Positions 10,281-18,407 of a stretch of 64,000 nucleotides of DNA are shown here, one piece after another. This stretch comes from Conexibacter sp. CPCC 205762 (GTDB lineage Bacteria > Actinomycetota > Thermoleophilia > Solirubrobacterales > Solirubrobacteraceae), in NCBI RefSeq assembly GCF_030646155.1, contig NZ_JAUTDN010000003.1, positions 1 to 64,000 of the forward strand, read 5' to 3'. A program made the translations under genes and the position numbers. The notes beneath the pieces are model-generated. The model made no database searches. It was not told the origin of the DNA and saw only the letters and a list, made by a program, of their open reading frames with translations. The stretch's first letter is position 1; every line of letters starts with the position of its first letter.

Positions 10281-11151
10281 CGCCGTTCCTCCTTTGCTTC
10301 GTTGCCACAACCGCGGCGCGCGCGGCGGCCTCCTGCGAGACCGCCGCCGTCGCCGCCTGGGGAAAGCCGCCGAAGCGCGTGCAGCACTCGGCCGCCGCCT
10401 CGGTTCCGCGCGCCGCGCACTCGACCAGCGGCCGCTCGTGCAGCAGCAGCGCGGTCAGGAACGCGGCGATGTAGCTGTCGCCGGCGCCGAGCGTGTCGAC
10501 GACGTCGACCTGCTGCGCCGGGACGAAGACGATCTCCTCGGCGTCGCCGGCGAGGCTGCCGTGCCGGCCGCAGGTGACGACGGCGGTGCGGGCGCCGCCC
10601 GCGAGCGCCTGGGTGAGGAGCGCGCGGGCGCCGTCGTCGGCGGTCGCCTCCCACGAGTAGAAGGCGACGGCGAGGCCGCTCAGCCGCTCGGTGCGGTGGC
10701 GCGTCGAGAAGTCGTAGCTGACGCGGCCGCCGCGCTGCGCGAGGCCGCCGACCGCGTGGTCGAAGTCGCTGACCGTCGAGCAGTGCGCGATCGCGGCGCC
10801 GGCGGCGAAGTCGAGGTCGGCCGCGCTCGGGCGGTAGTCGGCGGTGACACCGAAATCCTCGTGCGCGAGCAGCCGCTCGCCTTCCTCGGTCACCTCGATC
10901 ATCGTCACCCCAGTGCTGCCCGCAAGCGTGGTGAGGTGACTGGCATCGACGCCCTGCACGGCCAGCTCGGCGCGCAGCAGCTCACCATCGGGATCTGGCC
11001 CGACGGCTCCCATGTATGCACTGCGCAGACCGGTCCGGGCCCAGTTGACCGCGACGTTGACGGCGTTGCCGCCGGCGGCGCGGACGCCGAGCGCCCGGTA
11101 ATGGTCCACACAGTTGTCGCCGAGCGCGACGAGTCGCTCGCCGTCGGACAA
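10267..11151 (-). CDS. PfkB-family kinase, fructoselysine 6-kinase (FrlD)-like
   Basis: A 294-residue PfkB (ribokinase-fold) kinase and first gene of the operon. The start ALGDNCVDHYRALG and the GGNAVNVAV substrate loop (residues 27-35) closely resemble FrlD, which phosphorylates fructoselysine and related Amadori products on C6. The ATP-site/base motif DTLGAGDSYIAAFL is at about 219-232, with the catalytic Asp in GAGDS. The start codon is TTG preceded by AAGGAGAGGAAG. Together with the SIS-domain gene at the end of the operon it suggests kinase plus deglycase chemistry. A simple sugar kinase remains possible. Confidence 0.82.
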
Positions 11152-11250
11152 TTCGCTTCCTCTCCTTACGCATGCTGGCGTGCGGGCAGGGGCAGCTTGT
11201 GATCACGCTGTCGCGTTTTCACGGTGAAGCCCAGCTCGCTCGTCCTCACT

Positions 11251-11268
11251 TCTGATAGCGCTCTCAGA
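11251..11268. promoter_or_regulatory. LacI-type operator O1
   Basis: TCTGATAGCGCTCTCAGA is a palindrome with one mismatched pair around the central AGCGCT. It is the copy nearest the kinase-first operon. Two near-copies follow at 11296 and 11353, and a LacI-family gene begins at 11393, so this is almost surely its binding site. Confidence 0.8.
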
Positions 11269-11282
11269 TGAGCACTGGCGGC

Positions 11283-11291
11283 ATCGTAACA
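11283..11291 (-). promoter_or_regulatory. Possible extended -10 of the kinase operon
   Basis: On the minus strand TGTTACGAT gives a TGn-TACGAT extended -10 element between operators O1 and O2, which would place the start of transcription just upstream of O1 and O1 in the early transcribed region. No good -35 is visible at 17 bases. The assignment is by eye only. Confidence 0.35.
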
Positions 11292-11295
11292 CAGC

Positions 11296-11313
11296 TCTGA
11301 TAACGCTCTCAGG
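11296..11313. promoter_or_regulatory. LacI-type operator O2
   Basis: TCTGATAACGCTCTCAGG is the second copy of the operator, centred 45 bases from O1 and 57 from O3. It would overlie the -35 region of the minus-strand promoter. Confidence 0.75.
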
Positions 11314-11352
11314 ACAGATGGAGAAAATTCGACCATCGCCTTTTGGACATTG

Positions 11353-11370
11353 TCTGAGAGCGCTATCAGT
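11353..11370. promoter_or_regulatory. LacI-type operator O3 (autoregulatory)
   Basis: TCTGAGAGCGCTATCAGT is the third copy, in inverted orientation relative to O1. It covers the -35 position of the lacI promoter, whose -10 is TATACT at 11379, so the repressor should control its own gene. Confidence 0.78.
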
Positions 11371-11378
11371 CGAAGGCG

Positions 11379-11384
11379 TATACT
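11379..11384 (+). promoter_or_regulatory. -10 box of lacI-type gene (leaderless)
   Basis: TATACT lies 8 bases before the first of three consecutive GTG codons. Transcription should begin at or next to the start codon, giving a leaderless mRNA; no Shine-Dalgarno sequence is present. Confidence 0.6.
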
Positions 11385-11392
11385 CGCCGATC

Positions 11393-12424
11393 GTGGTGGT
11401 GACGATTCGAGATGTGGCGGCCCTCGCAGAGGTGTCGCAGGCGACCGCGGCGCGTGCGCTCGGCGGTTACGGCTACGTCAGCTCAGCGTCGAGAAGAGCG
11501 GTGCTGGCGGCGGCCGAGCAGCTGGGCTACCGGCCCAACAACGTCGCCCGTGCGCTGGTCTCGGGCACGACCCGCACGATCGGCCTGATCGTCGGCGACA
11601 TCGAGAACCCTTTCTTCGCCGCCGCCGCGCGCGGCCTCGCCGACGTGGTCGAGGACGAGGGCTACACGCTGCTGCTGGCCAACTCCGACGAGGACCTCGA
11701 GCGCGAGCGGCAGGCGGTCGACGTCTTCCGCACCCAGCTTGTCGACGGCCTCGTCGTCGCGCCCGTCAGCGGCAACGACGGCACGCACCTGAGAGTGCTC
11801 GCGGCCGACCGCCGGCCGCTGGTGCTGATGGACCGCGCGATCCGCGGCCTGCAGGTCGACACGGCGCTGGTCGACAACCCCGGCGGCGCCCGCAGCGCGG
11901 TGCGCCACCTGCTTGCGTGCGGCCACGACCGCATCGGCGTCGTCAGCGACGCAGCCGAGATCTCCTCGACCGCGGAGCGCCTGCGCGGCTACCGCAGAGC
12001 GCTGCGCGACGCGGGGATCGAGCCCGAGCCCGGCCTCGTGTCGGTCGGCCCCTCGACGCGGGCCGGCGGCTACCAGGCGGCGCGCGCGCTGCTGGAGCGC
12101 GCCGACCGCCCGCGCGCGATCTTCACGCTCAACAACTTCATGACCGCGGGCGCGGTCCGCGCGATCCGCGATCTCGGCCTCTCGATCCCCGGCGACGTCG
12201 CCCTGGTGGCATTCGACGAGCTGGAATGGACGACCCTGGTCGATCCGCCGATCACCGTCGTCGCCCAGCCGGTCGCCGAGCTCGGCCGCACCGTCGGCTC
12301 GCTCCTGCTCGCCCGTCTCCGCGGCGACGACAGCCCGCCCAAGCGCACCCGCCTCCGCACCGAGCTGATCGTCCGCGGCTCCTGCGGCCCCCTGCTCTCC
12401 AGCATCACCCCCGCGCGCGCCTGA
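11393..12424 (+). CDS. LacI-family transcriptional repressor
   Basis: A 343-residue LacI/GalR regulator. The N-terminal helix-turn-helix and hinge read TIRDVAALAEVSQATAARAL, then YRPNNVARALVSGTTRTIGL, followed by a periplasmic-binding-like sensor domain (GLIVGDIENPFFA, FTLNNFMTAGAVRAIRDLG, VALVAFDELEWT). Three GTG codons in a row (11393, 11396, 11399) could start it; 11393 is preferred because of the TATACT box 8 bases upstream. It is divergent from the catabolic operon and three operators lie between, so it should repress that operon and itself, with a sugar-like compound as inducer. Confidence 0.92.
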   Translation: MVVTIRDVAALAEVSQATAARALGGYGYVSSASRRAVLAAAEQLGYRPNNVARALVSGTTRTIGLIVGDIENPFFAAAARGLADVVEDEGYTLLLANSDEDLERERQAVDVFRTQLVDGLVVAPVSGNDGTHLRVLAADRRPLVLMDRAIRGLQVDTALVDNPGGARSAVRHLLACGHDRIGVVSDAAEISSTAERLRGYRRALRDAGIEPEPGLVSVGPSTRAGGYQAARALLERADRPRAIFTLNNFMTAGAVRAIRDLGLSIPGDVALVAFDELEWTTLVDPPITVVAQPVAELGRTVGSLLLARLRGDDSPPKRTRLRTELIVRGSCGPLLSSITPARA

Positions 12425-12912
12425 CGCGACGGCCGCCCGCCGCGCTCGCCCACCTCCACACGCTCGCCGAGCGCACCCTCGACGCCCACGAACGCCGCGC
12501 CGGCGAGCTGCGCGCCCGCCTCGCCCCGGTCCTCGCCGCCGGCGCCGCCGCCACCGCCCTGCTGACCCCGCAGGCGCTCACCGCCGTCCACCACGGAGCC
12601 CCGCTCAGCGCCGCGGTCCTTCTCCTCACGGCAGCGGGTGCGTTCCTCACGATGCTCGCGATCAGGCAGTTCCTGAGCCAGCGTCTGCACGCGGAGACGC
12701 TGCAACCCGACCGCATCCACAGCATGCTCGCCGCGCGTGACGCGCTTGCCGACGAGTCTCGCTACCACGAGGCGATGATCGCCTTCCTCGGCAGAGCGTG
12801 CCGGATCGCAACAGCCGGGGCAGACGCGCTCCATCGTCAGTTCACAGCGATCTTGTGGGGAATCCTCTTTGTGCTGTGTGGACTTGCGCTGACGGCGGTC
12901 GTAGCGTGGTGA
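12421..12912 (+). CDS. Small integral membrane protein of unknown function
   Basis: About 163 residues with codon use like its neighbours. An N-terminal charged helix (HTLAERTLDAHERRAGELRA) is followed by hydrophobic segments LAPVLAAGAAATALLTP, AAVLLLTAAGAFLTMLAI and a C-terminal GILFVLCGLALTAVVAW, with a polar helix between the second and third. I do not recognise the family. No ATG, GTG or TTG lies in frame between the lacI stop and the first hydrophobic segment; the only candidate is a CTG overlapping the lacI stop (CTGA). The start is therefore uncertain. Its stop overlaps the next gene's GTG. Confidence 0.6.
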   Translation: MTRRPPAALAHLHTLAERTLDAHERRAGELRARLAPVLAAGAAATALLTPQALTAVHHGAPLSAAVLLLTAAGAFLTMLAIRQFLSQRLHAETLQPDRIHSMLAARDALADESRYHEAMIAFLGRACRIATAGADALHRQFTAILWGILFVLCGLALTAVVAW

Positions 12913-13181
12913 CCATGCGCTGGGTACGCCGCAGACACGGCAGATACATCGACTGGGACGCCTGGGAGCCGAAGCCCTTCCCGAGCGAGGACGCCTGGAC
13001 CGAATACAGGCGGGGAGGCCCGACCCCGGACGTGCCGATGTGGGTCTTCAACGACCGTCGCAACCGGCCGGGGATGGAGCCGGAGGAGTACGCGGCGATG
13101 CCATGGTGGGAGAGACTCCGCTGGGGTCACACGTGGTGGGATCCGCGCGATCGCAGCAAGTTTGAGCGAATCTGGGGCTAG
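12909..13181 (+). CDS. Tryptophan-rich hypothetical protein
   Basis: A 90-residue soluble protein of unknown function with nine tryptophans. Blocks include RYIDWDAWEPKPFPSEDAW, PMWVFNDRRNRPGMEPEEY and PWWERLRWGHTWWDPRD. The GTG overlaps the stop of the membrane protein gene (GTGA), and an ATG lies two codons later. Tight coupling to the membrane protein suggests that the two act together. No signal peptide and no known motif were seen. Confidence 0.65.
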   Translation: MTMRWVRRRHGRYIDWDAWEPKPFPSEDAWTEYRRGGPTPDVPMWVFNDRRNRPGMEPEEYAAMPWWERLRWGHTWWDPRDRSKFERIWG

Positions 13182-13185
13182 TCAG

Positions 13186-13218
13186 GCGAGCCGAGCTGCG
13201 CTCGCGGGCTCAGCTCGC
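13186..13218. terminator. Bidirectional hairpin between convergent genes
   Basis: GCGAGCCGAGC pairs with GCTCAGCTCGC (11-base stem with one G-T type mismatch, 11-base loop) right after the Trp-rich gene and over the end of the convergent secreted-protein gene. There is no T-run. Confidence 0.45.
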
Positions 13219-15393
13219 GACGGTCAGGGTGATCGTCTTGGTGGTCGGCTTTGCGGGTCTCGGCGGCTGGTAGACGAGCGTCAGCCTGTGTCTGCCGCGC
13301 GGGAGGCGGAGGCGGAGGGCCGCGGTGCCTCTGCGCGACAGTCTGCTCGCTCTCACGAGCGTTCTGCCGTTGCGGCGCAGCGCGACGGTGCCGCCTCTGC
13401 CGCCGCCGACGGTGACCGTCAGCGTGAACGGTCTGCCGGCGCGCGCCCGGCCCGCTCTGACCGCGATCCGCGGCGCCGTCGCGGTGCCGCCTCTGCCGGC
13501 GCTGCTTCTGCCGGGGCTCGCAGCTCTTCTGCCGGGCGAGGCCGGTGGCGAGGTCACCGTCATCGTCGCCGCCGCCGATCGCGCCGGCTGCACGAGCGGG
13601 TCGCCGTCGTAGACCGCCTCGAAGCTGTGCGCCCCGGGGGCGAGCGTCGTGGGCAGGGCGAGCGTGGCGCTGCCGGCGAGCAGCGGCGCGCTGGCGAGCT
13701 CGGTCGCGCCCTCGCGCAGGTGCACGACGCCGCTCGCGACCGCGCCGACCGCGTTCACCGACACCGTCGCCCCGGCCGAGGCGCCGGCCGCGACGCTTGC
13801 AGGGACGTTCAGCGCGACGGTCGGGACCGCCCGCGCGCCGATGCAAGCGGAGCGGTCGGAGCGGACGCCGCCGAGCGTCGCGTAGCCGAAGACGGCCTCG
13901 CCGGGAAGCGGCGCGAGCGCCGGCGGCGAGAGGCTGGCGTCGCCGACGCCGACGCCGTCGGTCGTCACGGTGCGCGTGCCGAGCAGTCGCGCCTCGCCGT
14001 CTGAGGCGCCGCAGCTCGCGGCGGCGTACCAGTCGACCGTGTAGGTCGTTCTGACCTGGTCCTCGACCCGCCCCCGCACGGCCGGCGCGATCGCACCGGC
14101 GGCCGCCACGGGGATCGGTGCTCTCGGTCTGCCGTCGCCTCCGCCGCCGCCGGGTGGCGGGGGCGGATCTCTGACGACGGTCACGGAGACCGGCGGCGCG
14201 GTTCCGTAGAGCAGGTTGCCCTTCGAGTCGGACGCCTCGACTCTCGACATGAGCGTGTCGGTGCCCAGGCCGACGCCCGCGATCACCGCCGTCGCTCTGA
14301 TCGACTCGCCCGGCATCAGCACGGCATCAGGGGGCGCGTTCTCGCTGCCGATCATCGTCGCGCTGCCGGTGCGGTTCAGCACCGACAGGTACCAGCGGAC
14401 CGATCTCAGCGGCGCGACCCCGCCGACCGCTCTCGCCGTCACCGTGACGGTGCGGGCGTATGCGGCGCCGAGCCCGAGCTGCGACCCGCCGGGATCGATC
14501 GCGACGTCGAGCGTGCCGGTCGGAAGCGGGCTGGTCGTCCCTTCGATGTCGCTGTTCGCGAGATTCACGTCGGCGCCGCTGAAGCGCTGTCCGGCGACCG
14601 TCGCCGGCCCTGCCTCGCCGCGCGGATACGGGCCCGGGTAGAGGTGCCAGCTGCCGCTCCCGGCCGGCAGCGGCAACCGCCAATAGGGGTCGTATCTGGC
14701 GTCGCCGCCGCTGCCCGAGACGCGGACGCAGTCGACGCCCGCCGTCGCGGTCGTGTCGAAGATTCTGCTGCTGTCGACGCAGGCGCCGAACGTCGGCGTC
14801 GTGCCTCTCCGGACCGCGTACATGTACAGCGGCGAATAGCCTCTCGCGCCCGGCGCTGTGACCGTCACCCAGCGCCACTTCGGCCGCACGTAGAGCAGCC
14901 AGCCGACCTTTCTCGTCGGCGTCTGCCCCGACTGCAGCGCGGCGACGATCGGCTGCCAGACGTCGCCCCCGTCGCCGATCCCGTGCGGGCTGTAGACGAC
15001 CGTGCAGCTCGGGTCGCTGCCCCCGCAGCCCGACTGGACCGCAGCCGGATTCCCGCCGCTGAGCGTCGGCTGGATCTTCCAGGCGATCGACCAGTAGATG
15101 CACGTCTGCCCTATCGAGCCTCTGCAGCTCGGGATGATCGGCTGATCCCACGGGATCGGCGCCTCCAGCCCCGAGTCGAGTCTGACCGTCGCGCCGTACT
15201 CGACGATCTGACCCGCGCCGACCTGCACCCCGGTGCCGTATATCGGGTTGCAGCCGGCGACGTAGTACATGCAGTCGGGCACGGGTGGCACGTCGGCGCG
15301 CGCGGCCGCCGGCGCAAGCAGCGCGAGGGCCGCCAGCACGGCGACGCCCAGCAGCGCGAGCAGCACGCCGAGGCGGGAGCGGAGGCTGGTCAT
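13210..15393 (-). CDS. Secreted Ig-like repeat protein
   Basis: A 727-residue exported protein. A signal peptide (SLRSRLGVLLALLGVAVL and AAARA) is followed by a cysteine-containing region of about 220 residues (DCMYYVAGCNPIYGTG, CRGSIGQTCIYW), then beta-rich Ig-like modules, a Pro/Gly hinge at about residue 400-415, a Big_3/Big_5-like module with HLREGATELAS and GAHSFEAVYDGDP, and a basic Arg-rich C-terminal module. Such proteins are surface or extracellular scaffolds; no catalytic motif is seen. An alternative ATG lies 7 codons upstream at 15414. The gene stands alone between convergent and same-strand neighbours. Confidence 0.75.
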   Translation of the reverse strand: MTSLRSRLGVLLALLGVAVLAALALLAPAAARADVPPVPDCMYYVAGCNPIYGTGVQVGAGQIVEYGATVRLDSGLEAPIPWDQPIIPSCRGSIGQTCIYWSIAWKIQPTLSGGNPAAVQSGCGGSDPSCTVVYSPHGIGDGGDVWQPIVAALQSGQTPTRKVGWLLYVRPKWRWVTVTAPGARGYSPLYMYAVRRGTTPTFGACVDSSRIFDTTATAGVDCVRVSGSGGDARYDPYWRLPLPAGSGSWHLYPGPYPRGEAGPATVAGQRFSGADVNLANSDIEGTTSPLPTGTLDVAIDPGGSQLGLGAAYARTVTVTARAVGGVAPLRSVRWYLSVLNRTGSATMIGSENAPPDAVLMPGESIRATAVIAGVGLGTDTLMSRVEASDSKGNLLYGTAPPVSVTVVRDPPPPPGGGGGDGRPRAPIPVAAAGAIAPAVRGRVEDQVRTTYTVDWYAAASCGASDGEARLLGTRTVTTDGVGVGDASLSPPALAPLPGEAVFGYATLGGVRSDRSACIGARAVPTVALNVPASVAAGASAGATVSVNAVGAVASGVVHLREGATELASAPLLAGSATLALPTTLAPGAHSFEAVYDGDPLVQPARSAAATMTVTSPPASPGRRAASPGRSSAGRGGTATAPRIAVRAGRARAGRPFTLTVTVGGGRGGTVALRRNGRTLVRASRLSRRGTAALRLRLPRGRHRLTLVYQPPRPAKPTTKTITLTVAS

Positions 15394-15474
15394 GTCGGCC
15401 GCAGCCTGGCGCATCCGCGCGCGCCAGGCAACAACCAGGAGCCCCGCTACGCAGGTTCCACGTAGATCGACCGG

Positions 15475-16107
15475 TCAGGTGCCGGTGTAGAAGCGGTACG
15501 TGCGCTCGGCGCGCTCCGCGGCCACCGCTGCGTCGCCGCCATCGGCCGCGTCGGCCTCGCCCCAGGCGTCGGCGCTCTCGCGCAGGTAGGCGACCCCTTC
15601 CGATGAGCCGACCCACGCCTGCGCCGCCGCCGGGTCGACCTGGACGCCGCCGCCGTCGAGGTGCATGCCGAGCCCGAGCAGCGCCAGGTCCCAGCCGACC
15701 CCGACCGCGCCCGGACCGTACTGCGTCCAGCGCTCGTCGTCGACGTGCGCGATGTGCCGCAGCTCGAAGCGCGTCGTCTCCGGGCCCTCCGCGGTCAGCT
15801 GCAGCTCGATCCAGCTGACGTCACCGCCGTGCTCCCAGGTCGCCGCGAACGAGTGCGGCGGGTCACAGGCCTCGATCGTGCCGCCGGCGTTGCCCTCCAG
15901 CTGGTATCTGCCGCCGACCTTCAGCTCCCCGCTGACGGGCAGGAACCAGCGCGGGATCCGCTCGGGGTCGGTGCACGCCTCCCACAGGTCGGCGAGCGAG
16001 GTCGGGTAGCTGCGCGCGATCGTCAGCACGCGCGCCTCGCCGGCTTCCAGCACGCGTCTGCCGAGCGTGCGGCGGATGGGATCGGCGTGCGATTCGCTGT
16101 CGGTCAT
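15475..16107 (-). CDS. SRPBCC/AHSA1-type protein
   Basis: A 210-residue START/Bet v1-like protein of the activator-of-Hsp90 homologue type. Typical blocks are ARVLTIARSYPTSLADLWEA, DPERIPRWFLPVSGELKVGG and RYQLEGNAGGTIEACDPPHS. These proteins bind small hydrophobic ligands, and many are paired with an ArsR regulator. Its ATG overlaps the stop of the ArsR gene (ATGA), so the two are co-translated. The ligand is unknown. Confidence 0.87.
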   Translation of the reverse strand: MTDSESHADPIRRTLGRRVLEAGEARVLTIARSYPTSLADLWEACTDPERIPRWFLPVSGELKVGGRYQLEGNAGGTIEACDPPHSFAATWEHGGDVSWIELQLTAEGPETTRFELRHIAHVDDERWTQYGPGAVGVGWDLALLGLGMHLDGGGVQVDPAAAQAWVGSSEGVAYLRESADAWGEADAADGGDAAVAAERAERTYRFYTGT

Positions 16108-16463
16108 CTCGTCTCTCCGTGATCAGGTTCCGTTGCCAGTCGGCGTGCCCGCTTGCCGCGCGCGATCTCCGTCCCGAGCGCGTCGAGATGCGGCGTCCAG
16201 AAGCGGCGGAAGCCGTCGAGCCAGGCGTCGACCTCTCTCAGCGGCGCCGCCTCGACCGCGTACAGCCGGCGCGTCCCCTCCGGCCGCACGCGCGCAAAGC
16301 CGTGCTCGCGCAGCACGCGCAGGTGCTGCGAGACGGCCGGCTGGGAGATCCCGAACTCGGCCTGGACGACCGCGCCGAGCTCGCCTGCGGGCCGCTCGCC
16401 GTCGGCCAGCAGCTCGAGGATCCGCCGCCGCACGGGGTCGCCCAGCACGTCGAAGGCATGCAC
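16104..16463 (-). CDS. ArsR-family transcriptional regulator
   Basis: A 119-residue winged-helix regulator: FDVLGDPVRRRILELLADGE, FGISQPAVSQHLRVLREHGF and RPEGTRRLYAVEAAPL give a complete ArsR fold. No metal-binding Cys pair is seen, so a metal sensor is unlikely; the ArsR-SRPBCC pairing is common for regulators of unknown ligand. It starts with GTG and has a promoter placing the transcription start almost on the start codon. Confidence 0.9.
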   Translation of the reverse strand: MHAFDVLGDPVRRRILELLADGERPAGELGAVVQAEFGISQPAVSQHLRVLREHGFARVRPEGTRRLYAVEAAPLREVDAWLDGFRRFWTPHLDALGTEIARGKRARRLATEPDHGETR

Positions 16464-16472
16464 GCGACGGAG

Positions 16473-16500
16473 AGTATCGCCAGAGATTTATATAAGTCAA
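16473..16500 (-). promoter_or_regulatory. Promoter of arsR-SRPBCC operon
   Basis: On the minus strand TTGACT and GATACT are separated by 16 bases, with an AT-rich TATATAAAT spacer that is unusual in this GC-rich sequence and may be the ArsR operator. The -10 ends 9 bases before the GTG, indicating a leaderless transcript. Confidence 0.6.
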
Positions 16501-16525
16501 TGCCGATGTAGACGCACGCGGCGAC

Positions 16526-16990
16526 TCACGCGCCGTCGGCCGCCGAGCGCCCGCTGACGCGGAAGCGCACGGTCGCCGCGGGCACGGCCGGCAGCACGAC
16601 GAAGTGCGTGTGCAGGTGCGCGACGCTGCCGCCGTTGAAGCGCATGTCGCCGCTGCGCTCGACGGTCGCCGTCGCCAGCGGCGCGTGGCGCGCCTTCAGC
16701 ATCCGCTTGATCGCCCACAGCTCCGCGCCGGCCGCGTCGGGCAGCTCGTCGAACGCCGTCACGTGCCGCTCGGCGACGATCAGATAGTGGTGCTCGGCCC
16801 CCGGATAGGGGAAGGCGTTGCGCGTCACCCACCAGTGCTCGCCGGCGTGCTCGACCGGCTGCGGGTGCTCGTGCTCGCGGTGCTCGGGGCAGAAGATGCA
16901 GATCCGCTCGCGCTCCAGCCGCTGCATCCGCGCGAGCTGCTCGGGCTCGCGCGCGGCCGCGAGGTCGTAGAGCGCGTCAGCGTCGCTCAT
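16526..16990 (-). CDS. HIT-family nucleotide hydrolase/transferase
   Basis: A 154-residue HIT protein. The histidine triad HLHTHFVVLP is intact near residue 125, preceded by a CIFC pair and His residues that may bind zinc, and by the strand HHYLIVAERHVTAFDELPDA. HIT enzymes hydrolyse or transfer nucleotide phosphoramidates or dinucleoside polyphosphates. It overlaps the end of folA by 14 bases, so it is the third gene of a thyA-folA-HIT operon and may act on nucleotides. Confidence 0.85.
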   Translation of the reverse strand: MSDADALYDLAAAREPEQLARMQRLERERICIFCPEHREHEHPQPVEHAGEHWWVTRNAFPYPGAEHHYLIVAERHVTAFDELPDAAGAELWAIKRMLKARHAPLATATVERSGDMRFNGGSVAHLHTHFVVLPAVPAATVRFRVSGRSAADGA

Positions 16991-17456
16991 GGACCCGGAA
17001 GGCGAAGCGGTGGCCGTTCTCCTCGCGCGTCTCGCCCGCCTCGACACAGGTCCACTCGTCCGCGTCAAGCAGCGGGAAGACCGCGTCCCCCTCCACGTCG
17101 CCCTCGACGTGCGTGATGTAGCAGCGCTGCGCCAGCGGCAGCGCCTCGGCATAGGTGGCGCTGCCGCCGATCACGAAGCAGTCATGGTCGCAGGCGGCGA
17201 GCGCCTCGGCGAGCGAGCCGAACAGCTCGGCGCCGTCCGGCGCGTACGCCGGGTCACGCGAGAGCACGACGTTGCGACGACCGGGCAGCGGCCGGAATCT
17301 CGCCGGGATCGACTCCCACGTCCTGCGCCCCATCACGACGGTGCCGCCGTGCGTGATCGCTCTGAACTGTCTGAGGTCGCTCGGCAGCCGCCACGGCAGG
17401 TCGCCGTCGCGGCCGATCGTGCCGTTGGCGGCGTGCGCGACGACGATCGCGATCAC
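16977..17456 (-). CDS. folA: Dihydrofolate reductase
   Basis: A 159-residue DHFR of standard length. Visible are the substrate loop VAHAANGTIGRDGDLPWRLP with its Asp, the VVMGRRTWESIP cofactor motif, RRNVVLSRDP, and FVIGGSATYAEAL. It reduces the dihydrofolate made by thymidylate synthase back to tetrahydrofolate. The GTG start overlaps the thyA stop (GTGA), so the two enzymes of the cycle are translationally coupled. Confidence 0.96.
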   Translation of the reverse strand: MIAIVVAHAANGTIGRDGDLPWRLPSDLRQFRAITHGGTVVMGRRTWESIPARFRPLPGRRNVVLSRDPAYAPDGAELFGSLAEALAACDHDCFVIGGSATYAEALPLAQRCYITHVEGDVEGDAVFPLLDADEWTCVEAGETREENGHRFAFRVHERR

Positions 17457-18361
17457 GTCAGCACCGGGATGCCGCGGATCGCCGGATGCGGGTCGTAGTC
17501 GAGCAGCTCGAAGTGCTCGGCGCGGAAGTCGTGGATGTCGTCGATCGCTCTGCCGGCCGCCGTCAGCTGCAGCGTCGGCAGCGGGCGCGGCTCACGCGCG
17601 AGCATCTCCCTGACCGCGTCGACCTGGTTGGCGTAGATGTGCGCGTACTGGATCCAGTGCACGTACTCGACCAGCTCGTAGCCGGTCAGCTGCTCGATCA
17701 TCAGCCCCAGCGCCGTGTACTGAGCCATGTTCGAGGGGACGCCGATCGGCGTGTCGCCCGAGCGCTGGTTGTGGACGAGGTGGAGCTTGTCGCCGAAGAC
17801 GAGCGCGTGGATCCAGCCGTGGCAGGGCGCGATCGTGTTGCGCGACTTGACGCCGGCCTCGCGGTGGTTGGCGTTCGGGATCCACGGGCTCATCAGCGCC
17901 GTGCGGTCGTTCGGCAGGTCCTTCAGCTTCTGGATCAGGTGCGGCAGCTGGTCGAAGCCGGGGTCGTCGCCGTCGAGGTCGGTCGTGAAGTTGCGGAAGG
18001 CGTGACCATAGGAGCCGGGGCCGAGGTCGCCCGCCTGCAGGCCGCGCGACTCGGACTTGGCCGGCGTCGCCCACGCGTCCCACCAGTCGCAGCCGAACGC
18101 GCGCAGCTGCTCCAGCGTGCGGGCGCCGTTGATGAAGGCGCACAGCTCGCCGATCGCCTTGTTGACGAAGCCTCTGATCGAGCGCTCGGTGATGACGGCA
18201 GCGCCCTGCGCCATCGGGAAGCGCATCGCGTAGCCGGCGAGCGCGTAGGCGTCCTCGCCCTGCTTCGTCTCGACGCGGACGCCGTCGTCGAGGATCGCCT
18301 GCAACATGTCGCGGTAGGCGGTGCTGGGACGCCGCTCGGCGGCTGGCAGGTAGTTCGGCAT
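17453..18361 (-). CDS. thyA: Thymidylate synthase (divergent ThyA)
   Basis: A 302-residue ThyA. The catalytic Cys is at about 180 in NTIAPCHGWIH, followed by the phosphate/dUMP motif QRSGDTPIGVPSNMAQYTAL (199-218), the ANQVDAVREMLAREPRPLP block and the terminal DYDPHPAI. It methylates dUMP to dTMP with methylene-tetrahydrofolate. The CHGWIHALV stretch differs from the CHAFFQFYV form of enterobacterial ThyA, so it is divergent, but all catalytic parts are kept. It heads the thyA-folA-HIT operon and is divergent from the nucleotidyltransferase at 18408, 46 bases away. Confidence 0.9.
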   Translation of the reverse strand: MPNYLPAAERRPSTAYRDMLQAILDDGVRVETKQGEDAYALAGYAMRFPMAQGAAVITERSIRGFVNKAIGELCAFINGARTLEQLRAFGCDWWDAWATPAKSESRGLQAGDLGPGSYGHAFRNFTTDLDGDDPGFDQLPHLIQKLKDLPNDRTALMSPWIPNANHREAGVKSRNTIAPCHGWIHALVFGDKLHLVHNQRSGDTPIGVPSNMAQYTALGLMIEQLTGYELVEYVHWIQYAHIYANQVDAVREMLAREPRPLPTLQLTAAGRAIDDIHDFRAEHFELLDYDPHPAIRGIPVLT

Positions 18362-18407
18362 GTGGGTCTGTCGCTCGCCTCGGTGGCCGCTATCGTTTGC
18401 GCGTCCG

